DNA of 63,538 bases, from the NCBI GenBank assembly GCA_905182985.1, contig CAJJDN010000057.1, positions 498,581 through 562,118 on the forward strand. The letters are read 5' to 3'. The notes beneath the pieces were generated by a model. It did no database searches and was not told the origin of the DNA. It saw nothing but the letters and a program-made list of their open reading frames with translations. This DNA comes from Paramecium sonneborni. Lineage: Eukaryota > Ciliophora > Oligohymenophorea > Peniculida > Parameciidae. How positions within the stretch are numbered: the first letter of the stretch is position 1; each line of letters begins with the position of its first letter. Shown here one piece after another: positions 12,239 to 22,527 of the stretch. Made by a program: the position numbers and the translations under genes.

Positions 12239-13795
12239 TCAATAATCAATTAGTTCTTAATAAAATTATAATCTTTAATCTGCTAGAATTGCTAAAAAAC
12301 TCCCATCATCTGATTGATATACTTATTCACTTTTTACTTACATAGATTTAATTTTCTTTATTCCTTCTTACTCTTCTATTTAATAAATTGAGGTTTCCTT
12401 AGTTGTACCTGATGAAACTATTAAAGTTTATCTCTTTTTACTATAACTAACTTAATGAGCTGGAAGCTAAAGAGTATATTTTAACTCAAAGCCATCATTT
12501 TTTGAGTAATAATAATTCATATTATTATCCTTTAATATACCCATCAAATTCAAATCATTCTAAAAAGTTATAAAATTAACCTCCTGTGATTGATCTTTTA
12601 TTATATTTTAAAATTTCCATTAACCATTTTAAAATTTATAAATATATATCTTACAATCTGAACTACCAGCTACTAAGTAAGAATCATCATTATTAAAATT
12701 CAGACACAAAAAATATTTTCTACATTCATTCAAAATTTATGCTTTTTCCCATTTTTAAGATTATTTTGTCCATAAATGTATATTAATAGATATAGCAGCC
12801 AAAAAATTTCCTTTATTATTCAAGGATAAGTTCATGATGCCATTTGATTGACCCTCTAATACTTAGTCTTTATACCATTATGAGGATTCCTTTTTCCAAT
12901 ATATTATTTTACTATCTTAACTTCCTGTGAAGAAAGAATCATCTGATATTGAAAAACAGATACATTTTACATCATTCGAATGACTATTGTTTAAATCTTA
13001 TATTTTTTACACCAAACCTTTCTCGCATTTCCATATTTATGCATAACAATTACAATCCTTTAATTTTGAACTTCCAAGAACAAATAAATTATTTTTTTTA
13101 TTAAATTTTACATCATATATCTTTGTTTACTCTAATTATATTTCTGCTATTTTCAAAAATTCAAAATTTTATTTTTTTTTTTATTCCTATAACTTATATA
13201 ATGAGGGATATTTAAGAAAAATTATTGATTAACCATCATCAATTAAATACTGATTAACATTTTTTAATTATTCTTATAGATATTTAATTTTCTCTCTTAA
13301 TTACTAATGCTAATCATCATATTTAATAGATTTTCCTTCTAATAATTCAAGTTTATCACTATTTTATTTGATTATATGACTGACTTATTCTGCTAATTAT
13401 ATCAATTCCTTTTAGTCACATAACTATTATTTTTGTAAAAAAATCTCTATCTGATCGTTTTTTTTGATTATTTGATTCTTTATTACCAAATCTAGTAACT
13501 CTTGGTGCTCTTTTTCCAATTTATTATAATATGCTGATATCTAATTTATAGAATTTTTAATTTAAACTAATTTTTCCTTATCCTATGTTATCTTTGCAAT
13601 GCTTTCTTGTTCAGATTTCTTTAGAGAATTTACAAAACAAAAGATATCCTCTAAACAATATAAACTTGATTTCTAATTTAGATTACATCGATAGCAATAC
13701 AATATTTTTTCCTAATAACAGGTTGTTAAATTCAATAGAGAAACAGTAATGTCCCTATGATCTTGGCAAAATATTTTTGGAGTAATTAAACTCAT
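12239..13795 (-). CDS. WD40 repeat protein with N-terminal Cys/His segment and coiled coil
   Basis: A 518-residue protein in a single uninterrupted exon. Residues 1-50 contain spaced Cys/His (FCQDHRD, TCYQEK, LYCYRCN) suggesting a small B-box-like zinc site. Residues 55-210 form a coiled coil rich in Gln and Lys. From about residue 230 on there are WD40-type blades, recognisable by NDVKCICFSISDDSFFTGSQ, GIMNLSLNNKGNFLAAIS and KYFLCLNFNNDDSYLVAGSS, followed by I-W or I-Y strands. The blades are degenerate and five to seven are visible, consistent with one propeller. The architecture is common among ciliate WD40 expansions; partner and process are unknown. Its stop lies 61 bp from the stop of the convergent importin gene. 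Confidence 0.8.
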
Positions 13796-14139
13796 TATTT
13801 TAAGATATTAGTTATTTTAATTTATTCTTTATCTCAAAACAATCAAGTTTATTGGGATTATATAATCTTAAATACAATCAACATTTAATCAAACAAATTA
13901 AATGATTAGATAAATTAGAAAATATGATGAAGAAAATTTTGAATTAAATACTATAAAACTAGAATCGTTTTACAATAACTAAGTAGAAGGATTTGGTCAG
14001 AATTCACTTGAATTTATTGCAATTCTTTTTAAATTAATAGCTTTTGTTTAATTGATATAAAATATTTAAAGATGTGCTTCATAAAGAAAAGTACTTGATT
14101 GCTTTTTTGATATTATTAATAAATTAATTCAACTTTTAT
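13796..14139. other. Intergenic region upstream of the WD40 gene
   Basis: About 340 bp between two minus-strand genes. It must carry the promoter of the gene at 13795 and the 3' end of the CBM48 gene. It is AT-rich and no motif stands out. Confidence 0.5.
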
Positions 14140-16470
14140 TCAAATATTGATCAAATTATTTTAACCATTATATTCATATTAATCGCTAAGTTTCCATTCA
14201 TCGTCTACAATAAATTTGAACTCATGAGCCCCTTTAGGTATCTCTATTTCAATTTCGAATCTTTTAATAATGAAAATTTACCTATCATCTATCTATTCTA
14301 GTTATATTTTTTCTGTCCAATTTAACCAACTGCCGGTTATGAATATGTTATTTCCTCCTTAAGTCCTATGATAAATTAATATGAGTCTACCATATAAATT
14401 TAAAATTCAAATTTTCAATCTATTGTTAATTATTATTAGTATCCTATTATTATAAATTAAATTATGAATCAGATGTTTATTTTTCTACTTCTTATTCTTA
14501 TTTAATTGTCTCTTCATCTATCTATTATAATCTTAATGTTTCAGCTTCTTATTCTTATCTAATGCTTTCTTCTTCAATTTATTACAATCTTAATTTTTCA
14601 GCTTCTTATTCTTATCGAATTCTTTCTTCTTCAATTTATTACAATCTTAATTTTTCAGCTTCTTATTCTTATCTAATTCTTTCTTCTTCAATTTATTACA
14701 ATCTTAATTTTTCAGCTTCTTATTCTTATCTAATTCTTTCTTCTTCAATTTATTATAATCTTATTTTTTCAGCTTCTTATTCTTATCTAATTCTTTCTTC
14801 TTCAATTTATTACAATCTTAATTTTTCAGCTTCTTATTCTTATCTAATTCTTTCTTCTTCAATTTATTATAATCTTATTTTTTCAGCTTCTTATTCTTAT
14901 CTAATTCTTTCTTCTTCAATTTATTACAATCTTAATTTTTCAGCTTCTTATTCTTATCTAATTCTTTCTTCTTCAATTTATTATAATCTTATTTTTTCAG
15001 CTTCTTATTCTTATCTAATTCTTTCTTCTTCAATTTATTACAATCTTAATTTTTCAGCTTCTTATTCTTATCTAATTCTTTCTTCTTCAATTTATTATAA
15101 TCTTATTTTTTCAGCTTCTTATTCTTATCTAATTCTTTCTTCTTCAATTTATTACAATCTTAATTTTTCAGCTTCTTATTCTTATCTAATTCTTTCTTCT
15201 TCAATTTATTATAATCTTATTTTTTCAGCTTCTTATTCTTATCTAATTCTTTCTTCTTCAATTTATTACAATCTTAATTTTTCAGCTTCTTATTCTTATC
15301 TAATTCTTTCTTCTTCAATTTATTATAATCTTATTTTTTCAGCTTCTTATTCTTATCTAATTCTTTCTTCTTCAATTTATTATAATCTTATTTTTTCAGC
15401 TTCTTATTCTTATCTAATTCTTTCTTCTTCAATTTATTACAATCTTAATTTTTCAGCTTCTTATTCTTATCTTATTCTTTCTTCTTCAATTTATTATAAT
15501 CTTATTTTTTCAGCTTCTTATTCTTACCTAATTTTTTCTTATTCTATTTATTATAATCTTAATGTTTCAGCTTCTTATTTTTATCTTATTCTTTCTTCTT
15601 CAATTTATTATAATCTTATTTTTTCAGCTTCTTATTTTTATCTAATTCTTTTTTCTTCCATTTATTATTATCTTAATTTTTCAGCTTCCTATTCTTACCT
15701 AATTTTTTCTTATTCTATTTATTATAATCTTAATTTTTCAGCTTCCTATTCTTACCTAATTTTTTCTTATTCTATTTATTATAATCTTATTTTTTCAGCA
15801 TCTTATTCTTATTTAATTCTTTTTTCTTAAATTTGTAATTATCTTAATTTTTCTGCTTCTTATTCCTATCTTATTCTATTTTCTTCAACTTGTTATTATC
15901 TTAAATTATCGGCTTCTTATTCTTATTTAATCCTTTCTTCTTCAGTTTACATATTAACATATTCCTAATTTACTTTAATGTGCACTTATTGTTGCTAATT
16001 GTCCTCCTAATTGCATAATAGATTTTAATTTAATGATTGCTATTCAAACTTCACAATAGCATCATTATTTTACTAATTATATTTATTTTTTTAACCTGCT
16101 TTTTCATTTCTTGCAGTTTTGCTTTAGCTAATTCACCTTATTTTTGAAGCTTTTCAGCATCCTTATCAAATTAATTAAGAATTTGAATTGAAGTTTAATT
16201 CTGTTCCTTTATTAATTACTCTGGTTTACTATCTATATTTAAAATCAAAGCTTCTAACAATAAATTATAAAGATACCAGAACTGTTGTCATCTAAAATAT
16301 GTTTATTGTATATACCTTATGATTCAACTTTAATTTTTTTATCCAATTCATCAAATGTGGCTGGGGTGTATGTGATGTGATTTTCATCCGCAATGTTGTA
16401 CTTTGTTAATAAATTTAGATACTTAGGGCTACTAGGATTACTTTTTTTTTCTAAGACACAAATTTCCCAT
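14140..16470 (-). CDS. Myristoylation-type protein with 19-residue coiled-coil repeats and C-terminal CBM48 (AMPK-beta-like) domain
   Basis: Starts MGNLCLRKK, a good N-myristoylation and palmitoylation signal, like AMPK beta subunits. After a globular or linker part (NPSSPKYLNLLTKYNIADEN) comes a long helix made of about 25 copies of a 19-residue unit (RQEQEAEKLRLQQIEEERI), then the C-terminal domain: IFITGSWLNWTEK, IPKGAHEFKFIVDDEWKLSD, NGQNNLINI. That is the glycogen/starch-binding CBM48 fold with its Trp and the VDxEW strand. Introns of 24, 23, 23, 25 and 21 nt are recognised. The spliced sum is one base over a multiple of three; the excess maps to a run of nine A at 16442-16450, where eight would join MGNLCLRKK to the downstream frame. 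No kinase-binding AMPK-beta C-terminal domain is seen. It probably tethers to a membrane and binds polysaccharide; that is inference. Confidence 0.8.
14490..15945 (-). repeat. 57-bp coding tandem repeat, about 25 copies
   Basis: Direct repeats inside the CBM48 gene. On the coding strand each 57-bp unit encodes 19 residues of charged heptad-like helix. In the centre, units alternate between two versions (KLRLQQ with a C-containing codon, and KIRLQQ), giving a 114-bp higher-order period. The outer copies are more diverged, so the array probably grew from the middle by unequal exchange. Confidence 0.95.
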
Positions 16471-16735
16471 TTTTAAATAAATTATGAATTTTGATAATGA
16501 AAATTATTAAAGCTGAGTTTTGAACCTAAAATCAGACAATATTAAGAAATTGATGAATTAGTTAATATTCTATTGATTTAATTACTAATTTAAATGGTAA
16601 TTGACTAAATTCTGTTTTGATTATATAGTCACTAGTAGTAAAAATTTTAAGTTAAATTAACTTTTTTATTTTTATCAATACAATTGCTTAAGTACTTGAA
16701 ATAATTATATTATATTATTGAATTTGAATTTTAAA

Positions 16736-16951
16736 ATGAACTAAAAAGAGTTAAAATTTTAAATGGAAGCAGAAAATTCTAATAAGGAGAATGAAGGATA
16801 TTTAGAGAGACCTCGTATATATAAATAGAGAATTTTTCGTATTCCTCTGATAGATATTACGGATGTATGTTATCCAAAAAGAAGAGAATGGAATTAAAAA
16901 CCTATTAAATAGAGTGATTAAAAGTTCTCACCAACTATTTAATTGAGATGA
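16736..16951 (+). CDS. Small basic protein, unknown
   Basis: A 71-residue single-exon frame from ATG 16736 to TGA 16951. The sequence (YLERPRIYKQRIFRIPLID, DVCYPKRREWNQKPIKQ) has balanced, Arg- and Pro-containing composition unlike the Asn/Ile/Lys noise of nearby noncoding frames, which is the main reason to call it. It lies between the divergent start of the CBM48 gene and the stop of the vWFA gene. I recognise no domain. Confidence 0.5.
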
Positions 16952-17029
16952 TAATAATGATTCATAATTTTAGATCATTATTAATATCTTTCTTTAACTA
17001 AATATAATTGTTTATACTTCGATGAAGAT

Positions 17030-18516
17030 TCAATCATTATAATCAACATCTGGTAACAATTCTCTAATAATCATATCGCTAACTCTAAAATCCATATCTT
17101 TAGCATTGGCCAATTCGGCTTCTTCATAATTAGTAAACTTCTCCTTAAATAACTTTTTCATATTTTCTAATAGATTAGATTTATTGACATTAATCAATCT
17201 ATAATGGATTTCTCTGATATTGATAACATGAGTAACTTTATCAAGAGTTACTCCAGATCTAGAATACATAATAAAAGATACGGAACTCCATTTGGCCATT
17301 GTGAATGTTAATCAGTAAATTCTTTTCCATGAGGAGGAGCATCAGCTACATGAAAGATATATCTTAAAGAAGGTGTATGACTAGCATCTCTCCATTCAAT
17401 CTTTTTTGCTGCATCATATAATCCATCCAACACAGCCTCTGGTGTATCTCCTCCACCTTAAGCATCTTATTGATCAATAAATTTAATTATTTCTTCTTCT
17501 CCACATAAATCTTAAATCTTGGTTACATAAGAAGTATCTTAAGGAGGATGATCTCTATAACAAACAAATCCAAATTTAACACTAATGTCTTCATTTTAAG
17601 CTTTATTTTTAATATTTTTTATAATTTCCTTAACAGTATTCTATATTATATAAATAAGATTTACTTTGGTTTAATTTAAATACATTGACATTGAAGAGGT
17701 AGTATCGACACAAAATACTACATCAACAATTCCAGCTGCAGCTTTACTTTCAGTTCTTCTTGGTAATTTTGCCGATTCTGTTTATTTTTACTCTTATTAT
17801 TCTTATTCTTTTTTTCCACTCTTTCCTTTCTTCTCACTTTTTTTCTCAGATTTTTCAACAGGCTTTTTCTCACTTTTATCATTCACTTTCATATCTGATT
17901 TTTCAACTTCTTTTTTCTCAGATTTATCTGTAACTTTCTTTTCACTTTTTTCATTATTTTTCTTTTCAGATTTTTCTTCTACCTTTTTTTCACTTTTACT
18001 TCCTTCCTTTTCATTTTTCTTTTCACTTACTATTGTTTTTTTATCTTCTTTTACTGCACTCACTTTAACTGGAGTTTTTTTGGGTGTACTTTTTTTTACA
18101 GGGCTTTTTTTTGGGGTACTTTTTTTTTTACTTATTACTTTTTTTTGTACAGGTTTCACCTTCTACTTTGTTTCTGTATTTTTTTTAATATCTTGAACCT
18201 CAGCTTATTTTTTTTATTTTGTATCTTCTTTAATAGGTTATTTTTCTTCTTTTTAATTTGAATTCTTTTTAGGCGCACTCTTTTCTTTTTCATTTACTAC
18301 TTTCTTTTAATTTGCTTATTAGGTCTATTTAGTTATTTTCTTTTACTATACACCTAACCTATAAAGAAGATATTTACCATTGCTTTTACTTCTAGTCTAA
18401 CCCAATTTTTCGTGTACAATATTTTCATTATCTTATATTAAAGCCTAAATTGTTCTTGTTCTTCTTACTGTAGGTTTTTTACTCACTTATTACTTAGGAG
18501 CAGCCTTCTTACCCAT
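17030..18516 (-). CDS. vWFA-domain protein with long Lys/Ser/Glu-rich N-terminal region
   Basis: The N-terminal half (about residues 1-250) is highly charged: a basic start MGKKAAPKQQVSKKPTVRR, then SPKK-like repeats (STPKKSPVKKSTPKK) and many EKSEKK units. That looks like a disordered nucleic-acid- or polyanion-binding tail. The second half is a von Willebrand A domain: VVFCVDTTSSM gives a DxTxS metal site, followed by FGFVCYRDHPP, DAQGGGDTPEAVLDGLYDA and FHVADAPPHGKEF. These match the vWA type found next to alpha-kinases (VWKA), but no kinase domain follows. A 23-nt intron within NGVP/SGVTLDK is required and an in-frame 24-nt one after YLNQTK is likely. It ends at TGA 17030-17032 after ELLPDVDYND. 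Protein of 479-487 residues. Confidence 0.85.
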
Positions 18517-19321
18517 TATATATTTAAATAAATTTTATAATTAATAATAATTTTTCAATCTTCCAGAAAGTATTAAAAAATATCTAAATAAATTTATTCA
18601 ACATTTTAATCCAACTTTCTGCTTTACTTATACTGTATTATCAAATATCCTAATCTTTGAAAAATATTATCACTAATATTCGTTATAAATAATTTCTTCA
18701 CATAAACAAAGAAACAACTCCTTTATCATATTTAAAAAAAATTTTATAATATAATATTTCTAAAGAAATCTATTCTAAATCAAATCTTTGATAAATACTA
18801 CATAAAGCAAATGTTTTCAACAACTATTCTATTTTGTTCAATCATCTTCTTGAAATTTGCAAAAATTCTTAGAATTATAAATTAAAACATTATTCAATCA
18901 ATTTGTTAATATATTGATATTCAAAGTCAATTAATATTTTAATATCTAATGAAAGTTATTAATGGTAAAATTAACTAGTGATTTTAAATAATGATTAGAT
19001 AGCTTTTATATAAATTTTTTAGAAATACATCATATTATTTTATTTAGACTTTTAATGAAAAATATTTTCATTACTTAAACCAGCAGAATTGAATTTATTT
19101 TGAAAAAAAGATAATTTATTGAATTTCTGCATTTATATTTGTTTATTAATAAATTATTTCATAATTTAATATATTAATTTTATTGTCAATTATGAAAAAA
19201 TTTAAACACCTTTTCAAATTATTAAGATTATTTAATAACTATTTAGTAGGAATAATGAAGAGTTTTAACTTAGATTGAAAGATTGTATTTATTAAATAGA
19301 GAAACATGTATTATTTATTTA
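18517..19321. other. Intergenic region
   Basis: About 800 bp between minus-strand genes, including the promoter of the vWFA gene. It is AT-rich. I see no gene, structured RNA or repeat. Confidence 0.5.
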
Positions 19322-20429
19322 TCAAAAACAACAAAGAGTATCTGATTTAAGATGTTGCTTAATGAGTTATTTGATTTCAGAATTTGTTGTTTATTGAGCA
19401 GCAGCTTTTAATTCTTTGTTTGAATAGTTAGACTTTTCTATTAATAATTAAACACAATGAAAATGATTCCACCTGATGGATACTTCTAAAGGAGATTCGT
19501 AAAAATTATCATAAACTTTGCTTTTAATAAAAGGATTTGCTTATTAATCTAATAAAAATTTAATGACTTCAAGATTTCCATTTTTGCAAGAAATATACAA
19601 TGAGTTTTATCCAAATTTATTGAAAGAATTTAGTATATGCTTAGGATCAGTGGGACAATATAAGTGTCTATTATAATACAATAAGTTACTTTTTGGGATA
19701 AACTTATAATAATTTTTTCATGTTTTAAATATCTTTTAATGATCCTTATTCAGAATAATAAATAAATCTATCTATTAATTTCAAGTTGGATAAAATTTCA
19801 TTAACATTATCAGTGTCTCTTGAGGATGGTTCTGGATGGATTTTAGTTACATTATTAATATTGGAAGGTTTTATCATAGTTTCTTTAAGTTAATTCTATC
19901 AATTTGATTTATATATTATACAGCATTTGAAATTTGTTCAACTATGTTCTATTATAATCTTCTAATACTAAGTAATAAATTCCCAAAAGCTTTAAATTTA
20001 TTCTTTTTTGGTGAATCATCTGGATTCAACTTTAGAGGTGATTCAATAATAGTATTTGTTTAAAGAAGCTAATCATCTTTAATGGATTAAAACTCTTAAT
20101 GTTAATTTTATTTGATATCAATACTAATTTAAGTTTATTTCATCTATTTTGAGGTGAAATAATTGTTACTTAAGAATTAGGAAATTCAGACTAGAATTCT
20201 TGACTTAATTTATTCTGGGATGACAATTATTGTGAAAATTTCAGTTCTTGAATTCTATCTTCTGATAAACTGAGTTTACGATTGGATGGAGTGTAATCGT
20301 CTAAGAATTACTAGAGTTTTAATGAAAGAGTACTTAAATATTGTTAAGAGCAACTTGTGAGGGAGGGGATGAATTTTACTTCTTTTCTGATTGATTGGGA
20401 ATGATATATTTTTAATAAAAGCTATCCAT
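19322..20429 (-). CDS. Ankyrin-repeat protein
   Basis: A 335-residue protein after four introns (26, 26, 26 and 22 nt), which together give exactly 336 codons. The N-terminal two thirds is a polar, coiled-coil-prone linker (LKLQQFLDDYTPSNRKLSLS). The C-terminal third holds ankyrin repeats: FGQNSLYISCKNGNLEVIKF with LLDQQANPF, and SPLEVSIRWNHFHCVQLLIE. Only two or three repeats are clear, so it is a short ankyrin stack for protein binding. The tail ends in CCF, which could be lipid-modified, but that is speculation. The next gene on the same strand stops 29 bp upstream of its start. Confidence 0.75.
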
Positions 20430-20458
20430 TGTATTAATTATTAATATATATTTATACT

Positions 20459-20723
20459 TCAAGTTTAACCTTATTTGCTTAGCAAGGTAACGAATTGTTT
20501 AAGTTTAGTATTTGTAGATTCGGCTTCAATTAAAGATTTGTTCAAACTCTTAAAGATTCAAGATATTTGATACATTAGAAGTTTAGAGGAGGTTTAACTC
20601 CATCTTTGAATAATCATTGATTATTGAATCTAATAGTTTATTGTCAAAGAATTAAATGGTTTTTTCAATATTGCTTTATCCAAATTTAACCATTCGAACG
20701 CATTAGGCTTCTAATTCAGACAT
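20459..20723 (-). CDS. Small coiled-coil protein
   Basis: A 79-residue protein (MSELEAQCVRMVKFGQS...), spliced across one 25-nt intron that contains TGA; without it the frame stops early, with it the length is exactly 80 codons. It is predicted almost fully helical with regular leucines (KMELNLLQTSNSLNKSLIEA), so it is probably a subunit of a larger helical complex. It is wedged between the ankyrin and hydrolase genes with 29 bp on each side, all on the minus strand. No family recognised. Confidence 0.65.
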
Positions 20724-20752
20724 TTAATTATTAATAATATATAAATTAATCT

Positions 20753-21859
20753 TCAATAATCACTTTTTTCAATATAAGGTTAAACACTTTTTCTGTCACC
20801 TCTTAATAAAGGAATTTATTTAGATAGTTAATTTTATGAGTATTTGGCTGGATTTTAAATATTAAGTTCAACCCAAGCAGTTTTTCCGAATGCATCACAT
20901 ACAAATTAAACTGATTCTTCCATAATTTTTGGTGGTCTTCTGGAATTATGTGTTCCATCAAAACTAAATAATTATTTGTTCTATCCTGGAAATTATTAGA
21001 GTAACAATTTAGAATGTTTTTCTCGTATTAAATCATCCTATTATGCTGACAAAAACAAAATTTGAACATCCTTAGGCAAAACTGATTATTATAAAGGTGT
21101 TACCTTTAATGATTTAAACTATATTCAATTCATCAACATTAAATTAAACTTCTTGGTGGATTTTAGATTTAACATAACACCAAAAGCAATTAAAACAGCA
21201 ATTGGGAACTTTATAATTTATTTTTGCTAATTCTTAGCATAGCAAAGTTAAATTGGAAAAAGGACTATCACAAACTAAAACCTTAATATCATAATTATTA
21301 TGAGCTGCCAAAATGGCTGTCACAGAACCCATGGATCGACCCCATAATCCTATAGAAGTGATAAAACTCTACGAAACTTATATTCTATTAATGGATTACT
21401 TTATTCTCTCTCAAATAATCATATAAACAAATAACATCCTTAGATTCGTAATATCCCAAGGAGATATATTCTCCTTCTGATAATCCAGAACCTTAGATAG
21501 TTAACTTAAGATACCAGATAAATCTATGCCACAAACTGAGATATTGGCTGGAATCAAATATTCAATGATCGTGAATGATTCAATTCTACTGCTTGAATTA
21601 CCATGTAAGTATATTATACAAGGGTGAGGTTTGTCTTACATTCTCAGAGGCTCAAATAAACTTTATAGAGTGTTAAGTCTAACCTACATTATAATTTCTG
21701 ATTTCTATTGTTGTATATTTCAAAGTCTGATCTTCTAGCGATCGTTTCTTTTACTTTAAAGACTTCATTCCCAAGATCTTTAAGACTATAGCAATGTCTT
21801 GGGGGTCTGACAATAGGCTTCCATAATTTTTCATTCCATTTGTACTCTTGTTGTCTCAT
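20753..21859 (-). CDS. Alpha/beta hydrolase (serine aminopeptidase S33-like)
   Basis: Hydrolase of unknown substrate. It has 335 residues after introns of 23, 23, 31 and 22 nt (exact codon count). Key elements in order: the oxyanion strand CIIYLHGNSSSRIES, the second strand SVCGIDLSGSGLSEGEY, the nucleophile elbow LWGRSMGSV (GxSxG serine), FLSAQQDDLIREKH supplying the acid, and FDGTHNSRRP supplying the histidine. The full Ser-Asp-His triad is therefore visible. No signal peptide or membrane segment is seen, so it is likely cytosolic. The intron inside SLGYY...ENK/SFTSIGL is the longest in the gene (31 nt). The COMMD gene starts 44 bp away on the opposite strand, so the two genes share a very short promoter region. 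Confidence 0.88.
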
Positions 21860-21903
21860 GTAAGTTTTAAATTAATAATATATTGAAATAATATAATTAT
21901 TTA

Positions 21904-22525
21904 ATGAATTTGCCGTAGGTGTTCAATGTTTTCACAGATAACAACTAATTTGAAAAATTCCTTGAAGATCTTGTGGCTGATTGTGTGCATGGAATAAAAC
22001 TGCCATATTTAAGTTAATTCCCTGAAATAAATCATTATAATCTTATTATTGAGGCTCAACAATTCATGCAGCAATTCAGTGAGTATTTGCTTGAAATGAA
22101 TAACTAAAATAGGGAAGAAGTACAATTCATTATTATCATACTACCAGGTTCAAAGACTATTAGAAAAATTAAAATCCCAAATAGATCCGGAAAAGCACCA
22201 GATATTTACAAGGATAATAAGTGAGAATTTCAAAGGTATGTGTAAATAAGCATTATATACTCACATTTCGTTATCTAAATATGTTTTAATTGATTATAAT
22301 TGGAATTTGAATGTAGATTATATTAATTCTATATAGTTAACAATATCTTCAAGTAAAATGGCTAAGTCATAGATTCCAACCATAATTGTGGAATTTCATT
22401 TACAAACCTTGGATAATATTGCAAATAAAAAAAAGATAAGATTTGAGATGACCAAGGAAGAACTCGAATAGTTTGTAGGTAAATTATAAAAAGTTATGAA
22501 TTAATTGCAATTATAATATAAATGA
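21904..22525 (+). CDS. COMM-domain (COMMD) protein
   Basis: A subunit of the Commander endosomal recycling complex, by family. It has 197 residues, the standard COMMD size, with one 28-nt intron (after QNREE). The N-terminal helical HN-like domain (FEKFLEDLVADCVHGIKL) is followed by a C-terminal COMM domain: YNWNLNVDYINSIQLTISSS, PTIIVEFHLQT and KIRFEMTKEELEQFVGKLQK, which closely follows the family pattern of W..D......SS, then (V/I)xFEMxxxEL. Which of the ten COMMD types it is cannot be told by eye. The stop codon lies two bases from the stop of the convergent kanadaptin gene. Confidence 0.88.
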
Positions 22526-22527
22526 TT

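Noticed and set aside
14562..15830. Plus-strand 422-residue frame of SSSIYYNLNFSASYSYLI repeats
   Set aside because: It is the antisense of the 57-bp coiled-coil repeat in the CBM48 gene. The minus strand gives a charged heptad helix in frame with flanking domains and spliced introns; the plus frame has no such context.
16442..16450. Programmed +1 frameshift of the Euplotes type
   Set aside because: Euplotes shifting happens at stop codons in a code where TAA/TAG stop; here they are sense codons, so a homopolymer indel is simpler.
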